A stretch of DNA of 64,000 nucleotides from Phycisphaerales bacterium (GCA_022072615.1 JAJVHS010000014.1:26951-90950), one strand, 5' to 3'. Positions 17,700-26,851 are shown, counted from the first letter of the stretch. Translations and numbers: made by a program. Notes: generated by a model from the sequence alone, not told the origin.

Positions 17700-18440
17700 A
17701 TGGCCAGTCCTCCCAGCCATTCTCGGCCCCAGCGCCCACCGGCATACGTCGAATTGCCGCCGGCGATGGCGGAGTTCGGGCTGATCGAGGGAGTGCTGGC
17801 GATGTACCGCCTGGGATGGTTCCCGATGGCGGACGCCGCGACAGGCGACCTGGACTGGTTCAGGCCCCGACGCCGCGGCGTGCTGCCGCTGGTCGCTCCC
17901 GGGTTTCAGGTGCCCCGGTCGCTCCGCCAGAAGGTCCGAGCGGGACGGTTTGAGATCCGCACGGATACCGCATTCCGAGATGTCATCACCGCCTGCTCGA
18001 AACCCCGGCCCGCCGAGCCGCACTCATGGATCGACGCTCGGATCATTGAAACCTACTGCCTCCTTCACGACGCCGGGCACGCACACAGCGTCGAGGCGTG
18101 GTACACCCCCGTTGCGGGCGAGGAACGGCTCGTCGGCGGGCTCTATGGCATCCACCTGGGCGGCGTGTTCTTCGGCGAGAGCATGTTCTGCCTCCCGGAC
18201 CAGGGCGGGACGGACGCGAGCAAGGTGTGCCTGGTTCACCTGGTCCACCACATGCGCCGACGCGGCATGACGCTGCTGGACACCCAGCTCTGGAACCGGC
18301 ACCTGGCGCAGTTCGGCTGTCGCGAACTTCCGCACGGCGGTTTCATCAAGCTGCTCGATGCGGCGCTTCGCATCCACGCCGACTGGCTGCCCTTCGAGGC
18401 CGCCAAGACCACGGACGACATGCGCAGGCCGGCGCCGTAG
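17700..18440 (+). CDS. aat: Leucyl/phenylalanyl-tRNA--protein transferase
   Basis: 246 residues from the ATG at 17700. The family core is clear: GLIEGVLAMYRLGWFPMAD (normally GL...YR.GIFPW), WFRPRRRGVLP, DVITACS, SWIDARIIETY, HSVEAW, GGLYGIHLGGVFFGESMF, and LLDTQLWNRHLAQFGCREL. Aat transfers Leu or Phe from charged tRNA to N-terminal Arg/Lys residues, tagging proteins for ClpAP. The usual PWFSP-type motif is modified here (FPMAD, WFRPRRR). Convergent with the M14 peptidase gene. Confidence 0.92.
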   Translation: MASPPSHSRPQRPPAYVELPPAMAEFGLIEGVLAMYRLGWFPMADAATGDLDWFRPRRRGVLPLVAPGFQVPRSLRQKVRAGRFEIRTDTAFRDVITACSKPRPAEPHSWIDARIIETYCLLHDAGHAHSVEAWYTPVAGEERLVGGLYGIHLGGVFFGESMFCLPDQGGTDASKVCLVHLVHHMRRRGMTLLDTQLWNRHLAQFGCRELPHGGFIKLLDAALRIHADWLPFEAAKTTDDMRRPAP

Positions 18441-18462
18441 CCGCCCCCCGCATCGCCCTCCC

Positions 18463-18502
18463 TGCCTCTGTGCCTCTGTGCCTCTGTGCCTTCGTGCCTT
18501 TC
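18463..18502. repeat. Five 8-bp tandem units at the aat/M14 convergent junction
   Basis: TGCCTCTG three times, then TGCCTTCG and TGCCTTTC. The array ends 4 bp before the stop codon of the minus-strand peptidase gene. It has the same design (five 8-bp units, decaying at one end) as the array at the tolC/lipB junction. Confidence 0.85.
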
Positions 18503-18506
18503 TTCT

Positions 18507-19970
18507 TCAGCACCCCTCAATGAAGGCCTGCACGAACGCATCAAAGTCATCGGTATCGACGAAGCCCGTGTGGTCAAAGTCGGCCGAGGGCAGCCCCGCC
18601 TCGAACATCGCCATGAACGCGTCGAAGTCGACGCTGTCGACAAACCCGGTGTAGTCGACGTCGGCACCGCAGTAGTTCTCCGCGAGCCACAGCAGCGCCG
18701 CGTACATCTCCCGGGCCGTTGGCAGGATCACCGACGGCGGCGGGCTGAACGACGGTCCGCGGAGCTCCGGCGTCCACGAGAGAATGTTCTGGTCGCCGTA
18801 GTACCAGTCGATCGCTCCGCCGCTGACCGGGTACAGCGTCTGATAACACTGGCCGGCGTTGTACGTCACGCCGCCCGAATCGAGGATCGCCTGGCGCATC
18901 CCCATCGCCAGACTCCGCAGCGCGCCGACGCCCGGCGCGGGGGCCGGCGTGTATCCCCACGAGTACAACAGGTACTGGCCGTAGCTGTGCACGTCCAGGT
19001 GCATCACGACCCCGGGATTGGCGAGCGTCCAGTCGCGCATCGCAACGTTTTCGGGTTCGGAGAACGGCGCCGTCCCGCGGTAGGTTTCGCTGCCGAAGTT
19101 CCCCGACGACCCGTTGTTCGAGCCCCACGCGAATCCCCAGTTGCGGTTGTTGTCGACGCCGAACGTCCCGTTGGCGTTGGGCCGCCGGTTCTTGCGCCAG
19201 TACCGCTCGGTGGTCCACGTGTACACGTAGCCGTCCGGGTTGACGAAGGGCACAATGACGATCTCGAACTTGTCGAGCACCGCCGTCACCCGCGGGTCAA
19301 CCCCGTACCCGTTCACGAGTTGATCGGCCATGTACATCGTCGACATGACCGTGATCCACTCCCGGGCATGCTGCACGCTGTTGATCAGGATGACCGGCTT
19401 GCCGCCCCGGTCGGGAGGAACCGGCGAGGTCAGGCGCAGCGCGTAGATCTCCCGCTGTTCGAGCGACAGGCCCAGGGTCTCGCGGGAGGCGATCTCCGGC
19501 CGTGCCGCGATCAGGCCGTCCACGAACTGCGACACCTGGTCGAGGCTCTTGTAATCGTCGAACCAGCCGCGCGTCATCGCCCCCCCGGCCAGCCGCCGCG
19601 ACTCCTCGTCCACCACCCGTTGCAGGTCGGGAATGAGCACCTCGACTTGCATGCCCACGGCACGCAGCGCCTCGAGCCCCGACGCGTCGATGCGGTAATC
19701 CAGGACGCCCCACGTGCCCGGGGGGCCCGGGTCGGCCGTGTGGGACCAGCAGTCCGGGGCGACTTGGTTCACGAGCATCAGGTCCGCTGCATCGCGGATC
19801 ACGGCTCGGACCACCATCTGGCCGTCATAGCGCACACGCCCGGGGTCGCCCTCGGCGGCGTGGGGCTGGGCGATTGCGGCTCCTGTCAGGCCGACCAACG
19901 CCCCCACGGCAAACCACGCGGAACGGCGGACGGGGTTGCGGGTCGGTTCGTTGGCACGAAGGTCGAACAT
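18507..19970 (-). CDS. Secreted M14 zinc carboxypeptidase with GC-type dockerin-like C-terminus
   Basis: 487 residues from the ATG at 19968-19970, which has GGAGG 5 nt upstream. A signal peptide (RRSAWFAVGALVGLTGAAIAQ) is followed by a propeptide-like region and a carboxypeptidase A-type domain. Zinc ligands are His and Glu in QHAREW and His in HLDVHSYG. The catalytic Glu is in SWTPELRG, and NPDGYVYTW is also typical. The C-terminus carries two EF-hand-like repeats (DYTGFVDSVDFDAFMAMFEAG and DHTGFVDTDDFDAFVQAF) and ends in EGC. The same end is found in the protein at 34255-35421. Confidence 0.92.
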   Translation of the reverse strand: MFDLRANEPTRNPVRRSAWFAVGALVGLTGAAIAQPHAAEGDPGRVRYDGQMVVRAVIRDAADLMLVNQVAPDCWSHTADPGPPGTWGVLDYRIDASGLEALRAVGMQVEVLIPDLQRVVDEESRRLAGGAMTRGWFDDYKSLDQVSQFVDGLIAARPEIASRETLGLSLEQREIYALRLTSPVPPDRGGKPVILINSVQHAREWITVMSTMYMADQLVNGYGVDPRVTAVLDKFEIVIVPFVNPDGYVYTWTTERYWRKNRRPNANGTFGVDNNRNWGFAWGSNNGSSGNFGSETYRGTAPFSEPENVAMRDWTLANPGVVMHLDVHSYGQYLLYSWGYTPAPAPGVGALRSLAMGMRQAILDSGGVTYNAGQCYQTLYPVSGGAIDWYYGDQNILSWTPELRGPSFSPPPSVILPTAREMYAALLWLAENYCGADVDYTGFVDSVDFDAFMAMFEAGLPSADFDHTGFVDTDDFDAFVQAFIEGC

Positions 19971-20055
19971 ACACGCCTCCAGACGGCCCGGAGAGGCCCC
20001 ATGCCCCGCACGACGTTCTTTCCACCCAAACATCTGTCAGTGTACAGCCCCGTGA

Positions 20056-20084
20056 TTGCGGAAGAAGGTCAGTTCTTCTACATT
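20056..20084 (+). promoter_or_regulatory. Sigma-70-like promoter of the OPT gene, nearly leaderless
   Basis: TTGCGG (20056-20061) and TACATT (20079-20084) with a 17-bp spacer. The start codon is at 20095, so transcription would begin only about 4 nt before it and the mRNA would have almost no 5' leader. No ribosome-binding site is visible. Confidence 0.5.
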
Positions 20085-20094
20085 CTGCCCCGCC

Positions 20095-22161
20095 ATGGCG
20101 ATTCAACACCTCACGGACGAGCAGATTCAGACCTGGACCCGCCAGCAGAAGGACCGCTGGTGGCTTGAAAACGTGTTCCGGGGGAACATGCCGCAGCTCA
20201 CGCTGCGCTCGGCCATCACGGGCTTCCTGCTCGGCGGCTTCCTTTCGGCCACGAACCTCTACGTCGGCGCCAAGACCGGCTGGACCCTGGGCGTCGGCCT
20301 GACCAGCGTGATCCTGGCCTTCGCTGTCTTCCGGGTCATGGCCCGCTTCGGCGTCCGCGACCTCACCATCCTCGAGAACAACTGCTCGCAGTCCATCGCG
20401 ACGGCCGCCGGCTACATGACCGGGCCGCTCATCTCGGGGATCGCCGCCTACATGTGGATCCAGAACTCGCTCCTGCCCTGGTGGCAGATCTTCTGGTTCA
20501 TGATCGTCCTCTCCATCCTCGGCGTGCTCGTCGCCTTCCCCATGAAGCGCCGCTTCATCAACGACGAGCAGCAGCCCTTCCCGGAAGGCAAGGCCTGCGG
20601 CGTCGTGCTCGACGCCCTGTACACGGGCCAGGCCGCCTCGGGCATGTTCAAGGCCAAGATGCTCTCGCTCGCCGCCCTGCTCGCCGGCACCCTCACCTTC
20701 CTCTCCGGCGAGGCCTACATCAAGATCATCCGGGCCATCCCGTGGGTCTCCCAGTGGCTGTCCCAGCGCGGGCCCGAGGGCCTGTCCTGGAAGGACTTCC
20801 TCAAGACCAAGTCCGAGATCCTGGACAAGGTCTGGCACCTGCCCCACGCGCTCGACGGCTGGTACTACAACCTTGCCGCCAAGTACAACTTCCCCCTGCC
20901 CAAGCTCGCGGGCGTCGAGCTGCGGCAGATGGGGGTCTCCCCCGCGCTCGACTGGGCGATGATCGGCGCCGGCGGACTCATGGGGATCCGCCCCGCGACG
21001 AGCATGATGATCGGCATGGTGCTCAACTTCCTGGTCATCGTGCCCATCATGATCAGCGCCGGCGAGATCGCCGCCCCCGACAACGGCAAGTGGTCCCGGG
21101 CCTACATTCTCAACAACTGGGCGCTGTGGTGGGGTATCTCCATCATGGTCACCGCGAGCATGGTCTCGCTCTTTTCCCGCCCGCAGGTCTTCGTCGAAGC
21201 GTTCCGCGGCCTGTTCCGCCGGACAAAGACCACCGGCGACGACCCCGTGGCCCACATCGAGCTCCCGCTGTGGATCTCCTGGACGGGGATCCCCATCATC
21301 GGGGCGATCGGCGTCTGGATGGCCCACGACTGGTTCGGCGTGTCGTGGGTGTTCGGCGCGACCGCCATCCCGCTCATCATGATCCTCACGCTCATCGCCG
21401 CCAGCAGCACCGCGCTCACCGGCATCACCCCCACCGGGTCGCTGTCCAAGATCCCGCAGTTCCTCTACGGAGCGCTGGACCCCAAGCACCCGCCCACCAA
21501 TCTCATGGCCGGCGTCATCAGCGTGGAGGTCACCAGCAACGCCAGCAACCTGCTCATGGACATCAAGCCCGGCTACATGCTCGGCGGCAAGCCCCGCCAG
21601 CAGGCCATCGGCCACTGCATCGGCATCCTCTCGGGCGCGCTCGCGTCCACGCCGCTGTTCTTCCTCCTGTTCCTGACCGGCTACAACCCCGAGCAGGCCG
21701 CGGTCGACCCCATGCACGTCCAGAAGGTCATGGTCAACGACGATGAGGGCATCGGGTTCCCGTCGGCGGTCCAGTGGAAGGGCGTGTCGGACCTGGTCAC
21801 CTCGATCTTCGGCGGCCCCTCCGAGAAGACGCTGCTCACGACATCGATCATCTACTCGATGGTCATCGCGGCGATCGCGGGCCTCGGGCTGGAGCTGGTC
21901 CGCATCTTCACGCGCAACAAGTTCCCGATCAGCCCGCTGGCGATCGGCCTGGGCGTGGTGATCCCGCCCGAGTCGACCATCGCGATGTTCGCGGGCGCCC
22001 TCTTCTTCACCCTGATGTCGTCGCGGTACAAGAAGCGGCCGGAATCCCGCGGCCACGCGCTGTGGGTCGAGTGCCACGAACCGATCTGCGCGGGGCTCAT
22101 CGCAGGCGCGGCGCTCATCGGCATCGGTGCCATCCTGGTCGGCGCGTTCCTGCTGCCGTGA
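20095..22161 (+). CDS. OPT family oligopeptide transporter
   Basis: 688 residues, start ATG at 20095 (MAIQHLTDEQIQTWTRQQKD). Many TM segments run through the whole protein. Landmarks are TLRSAITGFLLGGFLSATNLYVG at the N-terminus, NNCSQSIATAAGYMTGP, PFPEGKACGVVLDAL (PFPEG...A motif of OPT proteins), and the C-terminal GLGVVIPPESTIAMFAGAL. Bacterial OPT members take up peptides or metal chelates by proton symport; the substrate here is unknown. It is transcribed away from the M14 peptidase gene, which hints at a link to peptide use, but this is only context. Confidence 0.92.
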   Translation: MAIQHLTDEQIQTWTRQQKDRWWLENVFRGNMPQLTLRSAITGFLLGGFLSATNLYVGAKTGWTLGVGLTSVILAFAVFRVMARFGVRDLTILENNCSQSIATAAGYMTGPLISGIAAYMWIQNSLLPWWQIFWFMIVLSILGVLVAFPMKRRFINDEQQPFPEGKACGVVLDALYTGQAASGMFKAKMLSLAALLAGTLTFLSGEAYIKIIRAIPWVSQWLSQRGPEGLSWKDFLKTKSEILDKVWHLPHALDGWYYNLAAKYNFPLPKLAGVELRQMGVSPALDWAMIGAGGLMGIRPATSMMIGMVLNFLVIVPIMISAGEIAAPDNGKWSRAYILNNWALWWGISIMVTASMVSLFSRPQVFVEAFRGLFRRTKTTGDDPVAHIELPLWISWTGIPIIGAIGVWMAHDWFGVSWVFGATAIPLIMILTLIAASSTALTGITPTGSLSKIPQFLYGALDPKHPPTNLMAGVISVEVTSNASNLLMDIKPGYMLGGKPRQQAIGHCIGILSGALASTPLFFLLFLTGYNPEQAAVDPMHVQKVMVNDDEGIGFPSAVQWKGVSDLVTSIFGGPSEKTLLTTSIIYSMVIAAIAGLGLELVRIFTRNKFPISPLAIGLGVVIPPESTIAMFAGALFFTLMSSRYKKRPESRGHALWVECHEPICAGLIAGAALIGIGAILVGAFLLP

Positions 22162-22236
22162 TCGAAACCGCGCCGGGCAGCTCTCGAAGAACGTGAACAG
22201 GGTTCGGAGCCGAAAGCCTCAGACGGGGAGACCACC

Positions 22237-22497
22237 ATGGCCCAATCAGAGAACGGAATGGCGGTGGCGGGGTTCGTGTGCTCGCTGCTGGGTCTGATCA
22301 GCTGCGGCATCCTGTCGCCGATCGGCCTGATCATCTCTTGGGTTGCCCAGGCGAAGCAGAAGTCCTCGCTCGGCCTTGCCGGGCTGGTCATGGGGATCAT
22401 CGGATCCCTGTGGATGATCATCGCCCTGATCTTCGGACTGTTCGCGGTGATCCTGGGAGCGCTGGGCATCGCCGCGGGCGCGAGCCAGGGCCCCTGA
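22237..22497 (+). CDS. DUF4190-type small membrane protein
   Basis: 86 residues with GGGGAG upstream of the ATG. Two TM segments (MAVAGFVCSLLGLISCG... and LGLAGLVMGIIGSLWMI...) flank a short polar turn with AQAKQKSS. The AxxxGFVCSLLGL...G start is the DUF4190 pattern. Function unknown. It follows the OPT gene by 75 bp. Confidence 0.8.
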   Translation: MAQSENGMAVAGFVCSLLGLISCGILSPIGLIISWVAQAKQKSSLGLAGLVMGIIGSLWMIIALIFGLFAVILGALGIAAGASQGP

Positions 22498-22577
22498 GAA
22501 CCCATCCGTGATCAGTTGGACATGATCCCGTAGGACCAGCACCTGGGCCCGCGCGTCAACCCCGCGGCCTCTCCGTC

Positions 22578-22598
22578 TGATCACTGATCACTGTTCAC
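22578..22598. repeat. 7-bp tandem repeat at the DUF4190/gltA convergent junction
   Basis: TGATCAC, TGATCAC, TGTTCAC, followed by looser TG...TTTAC and CTCAC copies up to the gltA stop codon. This is the third convergent junction in the window with short tandem repeats. Confidence 0.7.
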
Positions 22599-22624
22599 TG
22601 ACTTGCCGTTTACTGCCCGCTCAC

Positions 22625-23755
22625 TCAACGCTTCTCGATCGGCGTGTACGAGACGGCGTGCGGGCCCTTGTAGTCCACATCCGGGCGGTACAGGCGGTTG
22701 TCCGCGAGCTGCTCGAGGATGTGCGCCGACCACCCGCCCACGCGCCCGACCACGAACATCGGCGTGAACAGGTCCAGCGGCAGCCCGATGCAGTGGTACG
22801 TGGTCGCGCTGTAGAAGTCGACGTTGGGATAGATCCCCTTGGCCGCCTTCTCGCGCTCCATCACCGCCTCGATCCTCGCGCTCTTCTCGTACAGCCCCGC
22901 GTTGCCGGTGTCCTCGGCGAGCTGCTTGGCGAGCACCTTGAGGTGCTTGGCCCGGGGGTCGTAGCTCTTGTAGACCCGGTGCCCGAAGCCGGGGATCTTT
23001 TCCTTCTTCGCCAGCTTGTCCTGGATGAACGCCTCGGCCGCGTCCACGGACGGGATCTGGTTGAGCATCTTCATGACGCCCTCGTTGGCGCCGCCGTGCA
23101 GCGGCCCGCGGAGCGACCCGATCGCCGCCGTCAGCGCCGAGTACAGGTCGCTCTCGGTCGAGATCACCGACCGAGCAGAGAAGGTCGAGTTGTTGAGGCC
23201 GTGGTCGGTGTGCAGCACCAGGCACACGTCCAGCGCCTTGGCCATCGTCGGCGTCGGCCGCTTGCCGTTGAGCATGTAAAGGAAGTTTTCCGCAAGGCCC
23301 AGGTTGCGGTCGGGCAGCACGATCGGCGTGCCCTTGCGGTGGTGCTGGAAGTACGCCAGCATCGTCGGGGTCTGCGCCAGCACCGTCAGCGCCTTGTCGC
23401 GCACCGACGCCAGGTCGATCGCGTTGGGCTTGGGGTCGTACAGCCCCAGCGCCGAGACCAGCGTCCGGATCACGTGCATCGGCTCGGCCGTCTGCGGCAT
23501 GTCGAGCACCATCCTCGCCACTTCCTTGCCCAGGTCGTAGCGCTTGCGGATCTCGGCGTTGAAGGACTCGAGTTCCGCCTTCGTGGGCAGCCGCCCGTTC
23601 CACAGGAGGAACACCGTCTCCTCGAACGTCGAGTAGGTCGCCAGCTCACCGATCGGGATGCCCAGGTATTCGAGCACCCCCTTCTCCCCGTCGATGAATG
23701 AAAGCTTGGTTTCGGCGGCGATGACGCCTTCAAGACCCTTGGAGTAGTTGGCCAT
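22625..23755 (-). CDS. gltA: Citrate synthase
   Basis: 376 residues from the ATG at 23753-23755, with AGGATGG upstream. Active-site residues are seen as His in RGPLHGGANEGVM, His in PGFGHRVYKSYDPRA and Asp in YPNVDFYSA. LNGKRPT and HTDHGLNNSTFSAR are also family motifs. It condenses acetyl-CoA and oxaloacetate to citrate. The length is that of the short (type I/dimeric) class. A second TCA-cycle gene, sucD, is at the far end of the window and is not linked. Confidence 0.95.
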   Translation of the reverse strand: MANYSKGLEGVIAAETKLSFIDGEKGVLEYLGIPIGELATYSTFEETVFLLWNGRLPTKAELESFNAEIRKRYDLGKEVARMVLDMPQTAEPMHVIRTLVSALGLYDPKPNAIDLASVRDKALTVLAQTPTMLAYFQHHRKGTPIVLPDRNLGLAENFLYMLNGKRPTPTMAKALDVCLVLHTDHGLNNSTFSARSVISTESDLYSALTAAIGSLRGPLHGGANEGVMKMLNQIPSVDAAEAFIQDKLAKKEKIPGFGHRVYKSYDPRAKHLKVLAKQLAEDTGNAGLYEKSARIEAVMEREKAAKGIYPNVDFYSATTYHCIGLPLDLFTPMFVVGRVGGWSAHILEQLADNRLYRPDVDYKGPHAVSYTPIEKR

Positions 23756-24003
23756 GGCGGACCATCCTGGGAAAGAAGCGTGGCACCGGCGAATGACCGG
23801 AACTGCCACGGAACAGCGGTGAAACAGGGGCACGGCCCGAGCCGCACCACCCACCCGATGAGGGGAAAACAGTGTAGCCGGTCGCATGGCCGGTCAGCGG
23901 CTCCGCGGACAGTTCGAGCGCTTGCCGGGCTGGTCAAGATCTCGCTGATCCCGGCGCCGGCACCACCCTCGAAATGCGCGAATTGTCGGCGGCTTTTTCG
24001 TAT

Positions 24004-24831
24004 TTATCCGAGCGGCGGGCGCTTCGCCGACGCTCGATACACGACGTTGGTGATGGCCGCCTCCGGCAGCTCGGGCAACCGCCTCAGATGCCCAATCCCG
24101 CGACTCAATCGGTCGCGGTCAAACCCCATCTTCTCAAACTCGGGAATCGCGGGCTCAAGGAACTCGGCGAGGTACTCGCAGTGGGCCCGCAGCGCCGCGT
24201 CCTGCCCGGGCGTCCCGCGAAAGAAGTGGAACCCCATCGGCCCGCTTCGCACCTCCGCGAATCCCGCCGTGTGCAGCATCGCCCCGAGGCGCCGACCGAT
24301 CAGCGCCTGGCCGTGGCGGCGGAAGTGCTCGTACTGCGCCTGCTCGAGATGATCCCAGTCCTCGCTGAGCGGCCACACCTTGAAGGTCGTGTACTCCGTC
24401 TCGTTGATCGTGATCGTCCCGCCCGGGCGGAGCACCCGGAGAGCCTCGCGTAGCGCCGCCGCAGGGTCCGGCAGGTGCTCGAGGAACCACATCATGGACG
24501 CGTGGTCAAAGCTCTCATCGGGCCATGGCAGCGAGGCCGCATCACCCACCCGAAGATCGGCCCCCGCCGCGCCCGGCCGCACCGTCGCCAGGTACGACCG
24601 AGCACACTCGATCTGCCGCTCTTCGCGGTCGATGCCCGACACGCGCAGACCCGGGAACGCCCGCACCAGTTCGCCGAGCACCGCCCCGCAGCCGCAGCCG
24701 ATCTCGACCAGCGACTCGCCCGGCTTGTACGCGAGCCCCGGCAGGATGAGCGTGTCGCGCCAGTACGCCGCCTGCGCGATCAGGCGACGCTGCTCGTCGG
24801 CGGTGAAGCCGTGCAGGTAGGTGTGGGACAT
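24004..24831 (-). CDS. SAM-dependent methyltransferase (class I)
   Basis: 275 residues from the ATG at 24829-24831 (MSHTYLHGFTADEQRRL). Motif I is LVEIGCGCGAVLGEL, followed by SGIDREERQIECAR (acidic loop), DAASLPWPDESFDHASMMWFLEHLPDP and LRVLRPGGTITINE. This is the methyltransferase-11/UbiE-like layout. Substrate unknown. Its promoter region overlaps that of the divergent rhomboid gene. Confidence 0.85.
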   Translation of the reverse strand: MSHTYLHGFTADEQRRLIAQAAYWRDTLILPGLAYKPGESLVEIGCGCGAVLGELVRAFPGLRVSGIDREERQIECARSYLATVRPGAAGADLRVGDAASLPWPDESFDHASMMWFLEHLPDPAAALREALRVLRPGGTITINETEYTTFKVWPLSEDWDHLEQAQYEHFRRHGQALIGRRLGAMLHTAGFAEVRSGPMGFHFFRGTPGQDAALRAHCEYLAEFLEPAIPEFEKMGFDRDRLSRGIGHLRRLPELPEAAITNVVYRASAKRPPLG

Positions 24832-25054
24832 ACCCGAGCACTGTACGTGCGGTCCGATCCGCCGAACCTGGCACAGCGTCGCAGTGCGTTTCGTCCTGGG
24901 TTTCCAGCCATGCGGATCTGCCTCTCCGCCCGTGCTCGCCAACCCTTCAATCGGCGGCTCGCTCACCCCTCACCCGCTCCTGAAATCCTGCCGCCTTGGC
25001 GGCGATCTCGACAAGCCCCGGCTGGACAGCCGGGGTGCCTTCTACCCTTGGTCA

Positions 25055-26272
25055 GTGATCCCACTCGGCACCGACCGCTCGCTCTCGCGCCGCACCGTCG
25101 TCAACCACGTGCTCATCGCGGCCAATGTCGCCGTGTTCTGCGCCGTGGCGATGACGGGCATCAACTCGCAGCGCGGCCTGGACGGCGTCGAGTCCGTCAT
25201 CGACAAGTGGATGCTCACGCGCGACCTCACCCAGCCCTGGCGGCTGGTGACCTACGCCTTCCTCCACGACATGAGCTCCATGTGGCACCTCCTGGGCAAC
25301 ATGGCGTTCCTGCTGGTGCTCGGGCCCAACGTCGAGGATCGCCTCGGCCGCATCGGGTACCTCCTGTTCTATCTCGCCTCCGCCGTCGCGGCGGGCCTCG
25401 GGCACATCCTGGTCTCGCCCGCGCCCGCCATCGGAGCCTCGGGCGCGGTCGCGGCCGTCACCGGCGCGTACCTGGTGCTGTTCCCGCGGACGCAGATCCG
25501 CGTGCTGTTCTTCTTCTTCATCATCGGGATCATCCACCTCTCGGCCCTGTGGTTCGTGAGCTTCCAGATCCTGCTCAACGTCATCGGCTGGCTCACCCAC
25601 CGCAACGACGGCGTCGCCTACGGCGCCCACCTGGCCGGCTACGCCTTCGGGTTCACCGTCGCGCTGCTCCTGCTGGTCACCGGCCTGCTCAAATCCGAGC
25701 AGTTCGACATGTTCCACCTCTTCCGCCAGGCCAAGCGCCGAGCCGAGATCCGCGAGGCTTACCGCGACCAGCGGGCCCGTACCGACACCCCCGTGGCGCC
25801 GGCGAGCCTTCCGAAGGACGCGCCGCCCGAGATCTCCGACCTCAACAAGCCGGTCGCCGAGGCCCGGGCCAACGTCTCGCGCCTGCTCGGCGCGGGGGAT
25901 CTCGCCGCCGGCGCCGCGGCCTACCGCGAACTGGTGGAGAAGTACGGCCTGGTCGCCGGCGCCGCGACCATGAGCCGCCGCCTCCAGCTCGACCTGGCGA
26001 ACTACTACTTCCAGACCGCCGACTACAGCCTCGCCGTCGCGACCTACGAGCGGTTCCTCGACGCGTACCCGCGCGACAACCAGGCGCCGCACGTGCGCCT
26101 CATCCTCGCCATCATCGCGGCGAGGTACCTGCACCAGTCCGCCCGGGCCCGGGCCCTGCTCACCGAGACGATCCCGCAGCTCCGCGACCCCGAAGACGTC
26201 GCGATCGCCAATGACCTGCTCGCCGAGCTCGCCGCCGCGGCGCCCTCGGTCACCGACCAGCCGAGCCGCTGA
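25055..26272 (+). CDS. Rhomboid family intramembrane serine protease with C-terminal TPR-like region
   Basis: 405 residues from a GTG at 25055 (VIPLGTDRSLSRRTVVNHVL). The start is chosen because rhomboids of this branch begin with MIPL...; the frame is open upstream. TM segments run to about residue 215. HDMSSMWHLLGNMAFLLVLG holds the oxyanion-site H/N. The catalytic Ser is in IGASGAVAAVTG, and the catalytic His in GVAYGAHLAGYAFG. After about residue 240 the protein is soluble and has helix-rich repeats (ANVSRLLGAGDLAAGAAAYRELVEKYG, DYSLAVATYERFLDAYP) like tetratricopeptide repeats, which may recruit substrates or partners. Confidence 0.9.
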   Translation: MIPLGTDRSLSRRTVVNHVLIAANVAVFCAVAMTGINSQRGLDGVESVIDKWMLTRDLTQPWRLVTYAFLHDMSSMWHLLGNMAFLLVLGPNVEDRLGRIGYLLFYLASAVAAGLGHILVSPAPAIGASGAVAAVTGAYLVLFPRTQIRVLFFFFIIGIIHLSALWFVSFQILLNVIGWLTHRNDGVAYGAHLAGYAFGFTVALLLLVTGLLKSEQFDMFHLFRQAKRRAEIREAYRDQRARTDTPVAPASLPKDAPPEISDLNKPVAEARANVSRLLGAGDLAAGAAAYRELVEKYGLVAGAATMSRRLQLDLANYYFQTADYSLAVATYERFLDAYPRDNQAPHVRLILAIIAARYLHQSARARALLTETIPQLRDPEDVAIANDLLAELAAAAPSVTDQPSR

Positions 26273-26370
26273 CCGCGGTCAGCATCCGCCGTCGAACGTC
26301 GGCACGGTCAACGGCCGAGCAGCCACGGTGTGCTGGTGCGGCGCGACACCCGGCTCGCGCGAAAAAAAAA

Positions 26371-26391
26371 CGCCGCTCGTTGGGAGCGGCG
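26371..26391 (-). terminator. Terminator of rpmB
   Basis: Stem CGCCGCTC / GAGCGGCG, loop GTTGG, with a 9-base A-run on the plus strand (26362-26370) giving a long U-tract in the minus-strand transcript. It lies about 27 bp past the rpmB stop. Confidence 0.9.
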
Positions 26392-26417
26392 CTCGAGGTC
26401 TTCAGTTCAGAACGGAT

Positions 26418-26696
26418 TCAGCCGGCCTTGGCGGACTTCTGCTGGCGGGTGTAGCCGTACTTGCGCTTGAGCGCCTTGACGACCAGGCCCTGGCGGATGG
26501 CCCGGGTCGAGACACGGATGCGCTCCTGCCGGCCTTCGACCACCGCCGTCACCTGCTGCAGATTCGGCTTGAACGTCCGGCGGGTGATGCCCGTGGGCTT
26601 GAGACCGAAGCCGCCCTTCTTGATGGCCTGGCCGCGCCACGCGCGCTTCTTTCCGAAGGTCGTCTTCTTGCCGGTGAAATAGCAGACAGCGGGCAT
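26418..26696 (-). CDS. rpmB: Ribosomal protein bL28
   Basis: 92 residues from the ATG at 26694-26696. The start MPAVCYFTGKKTTFGKKRAW is the usual C..TGK..G...S/A L28 opening with extra residues. KRTFKPNL-type sequence (TRRTFKPNLQQVT) and RIRVSTRAIRQGLVVKAL complete the family pattern. It is a component of the 50S subunit. Transcribed alone, with its own promoter-like sequence and a strong terminator. Confidence 0.95.
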   Translation of the reverse strand: MPAVCYFTGKKTTFGKKRAWRGQAIKKGGFGLKPTGITRRTFKPNLQQVTAVVEGRQERIRVSTRAIRQGLVVKALKRKYGYTRQQKSAKAG

Positions 26697-26745
26697 GGCA
26701 GTACCTTTCACATCCACCGTCGCCGACGGGCTGGGGTGGGTCAAG

Positions 26746-26773
26746 ATGATAGACGGCAGACGGTTCAGGACAA
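26746..26773 (-). promoter_or_regulatory. Promoter-like sequence of rpmB
   Basis: On the minus strand TTGTCC (plus 26768-26773) and TATCAT (plus 26746-26751) are 16 bp apart. The start would lie about 40-45 nt before the rpmB ATG. Consensus match only. Confidence 0.4.
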
Positions 26774-26851
26774 GGCGGCGCGCCCCCGTCGTTTCCGTTC
26801 AGAATCCAAACAACTTGACGAGGCCCGATTCCCATCCGCTCGCCAATGAAA

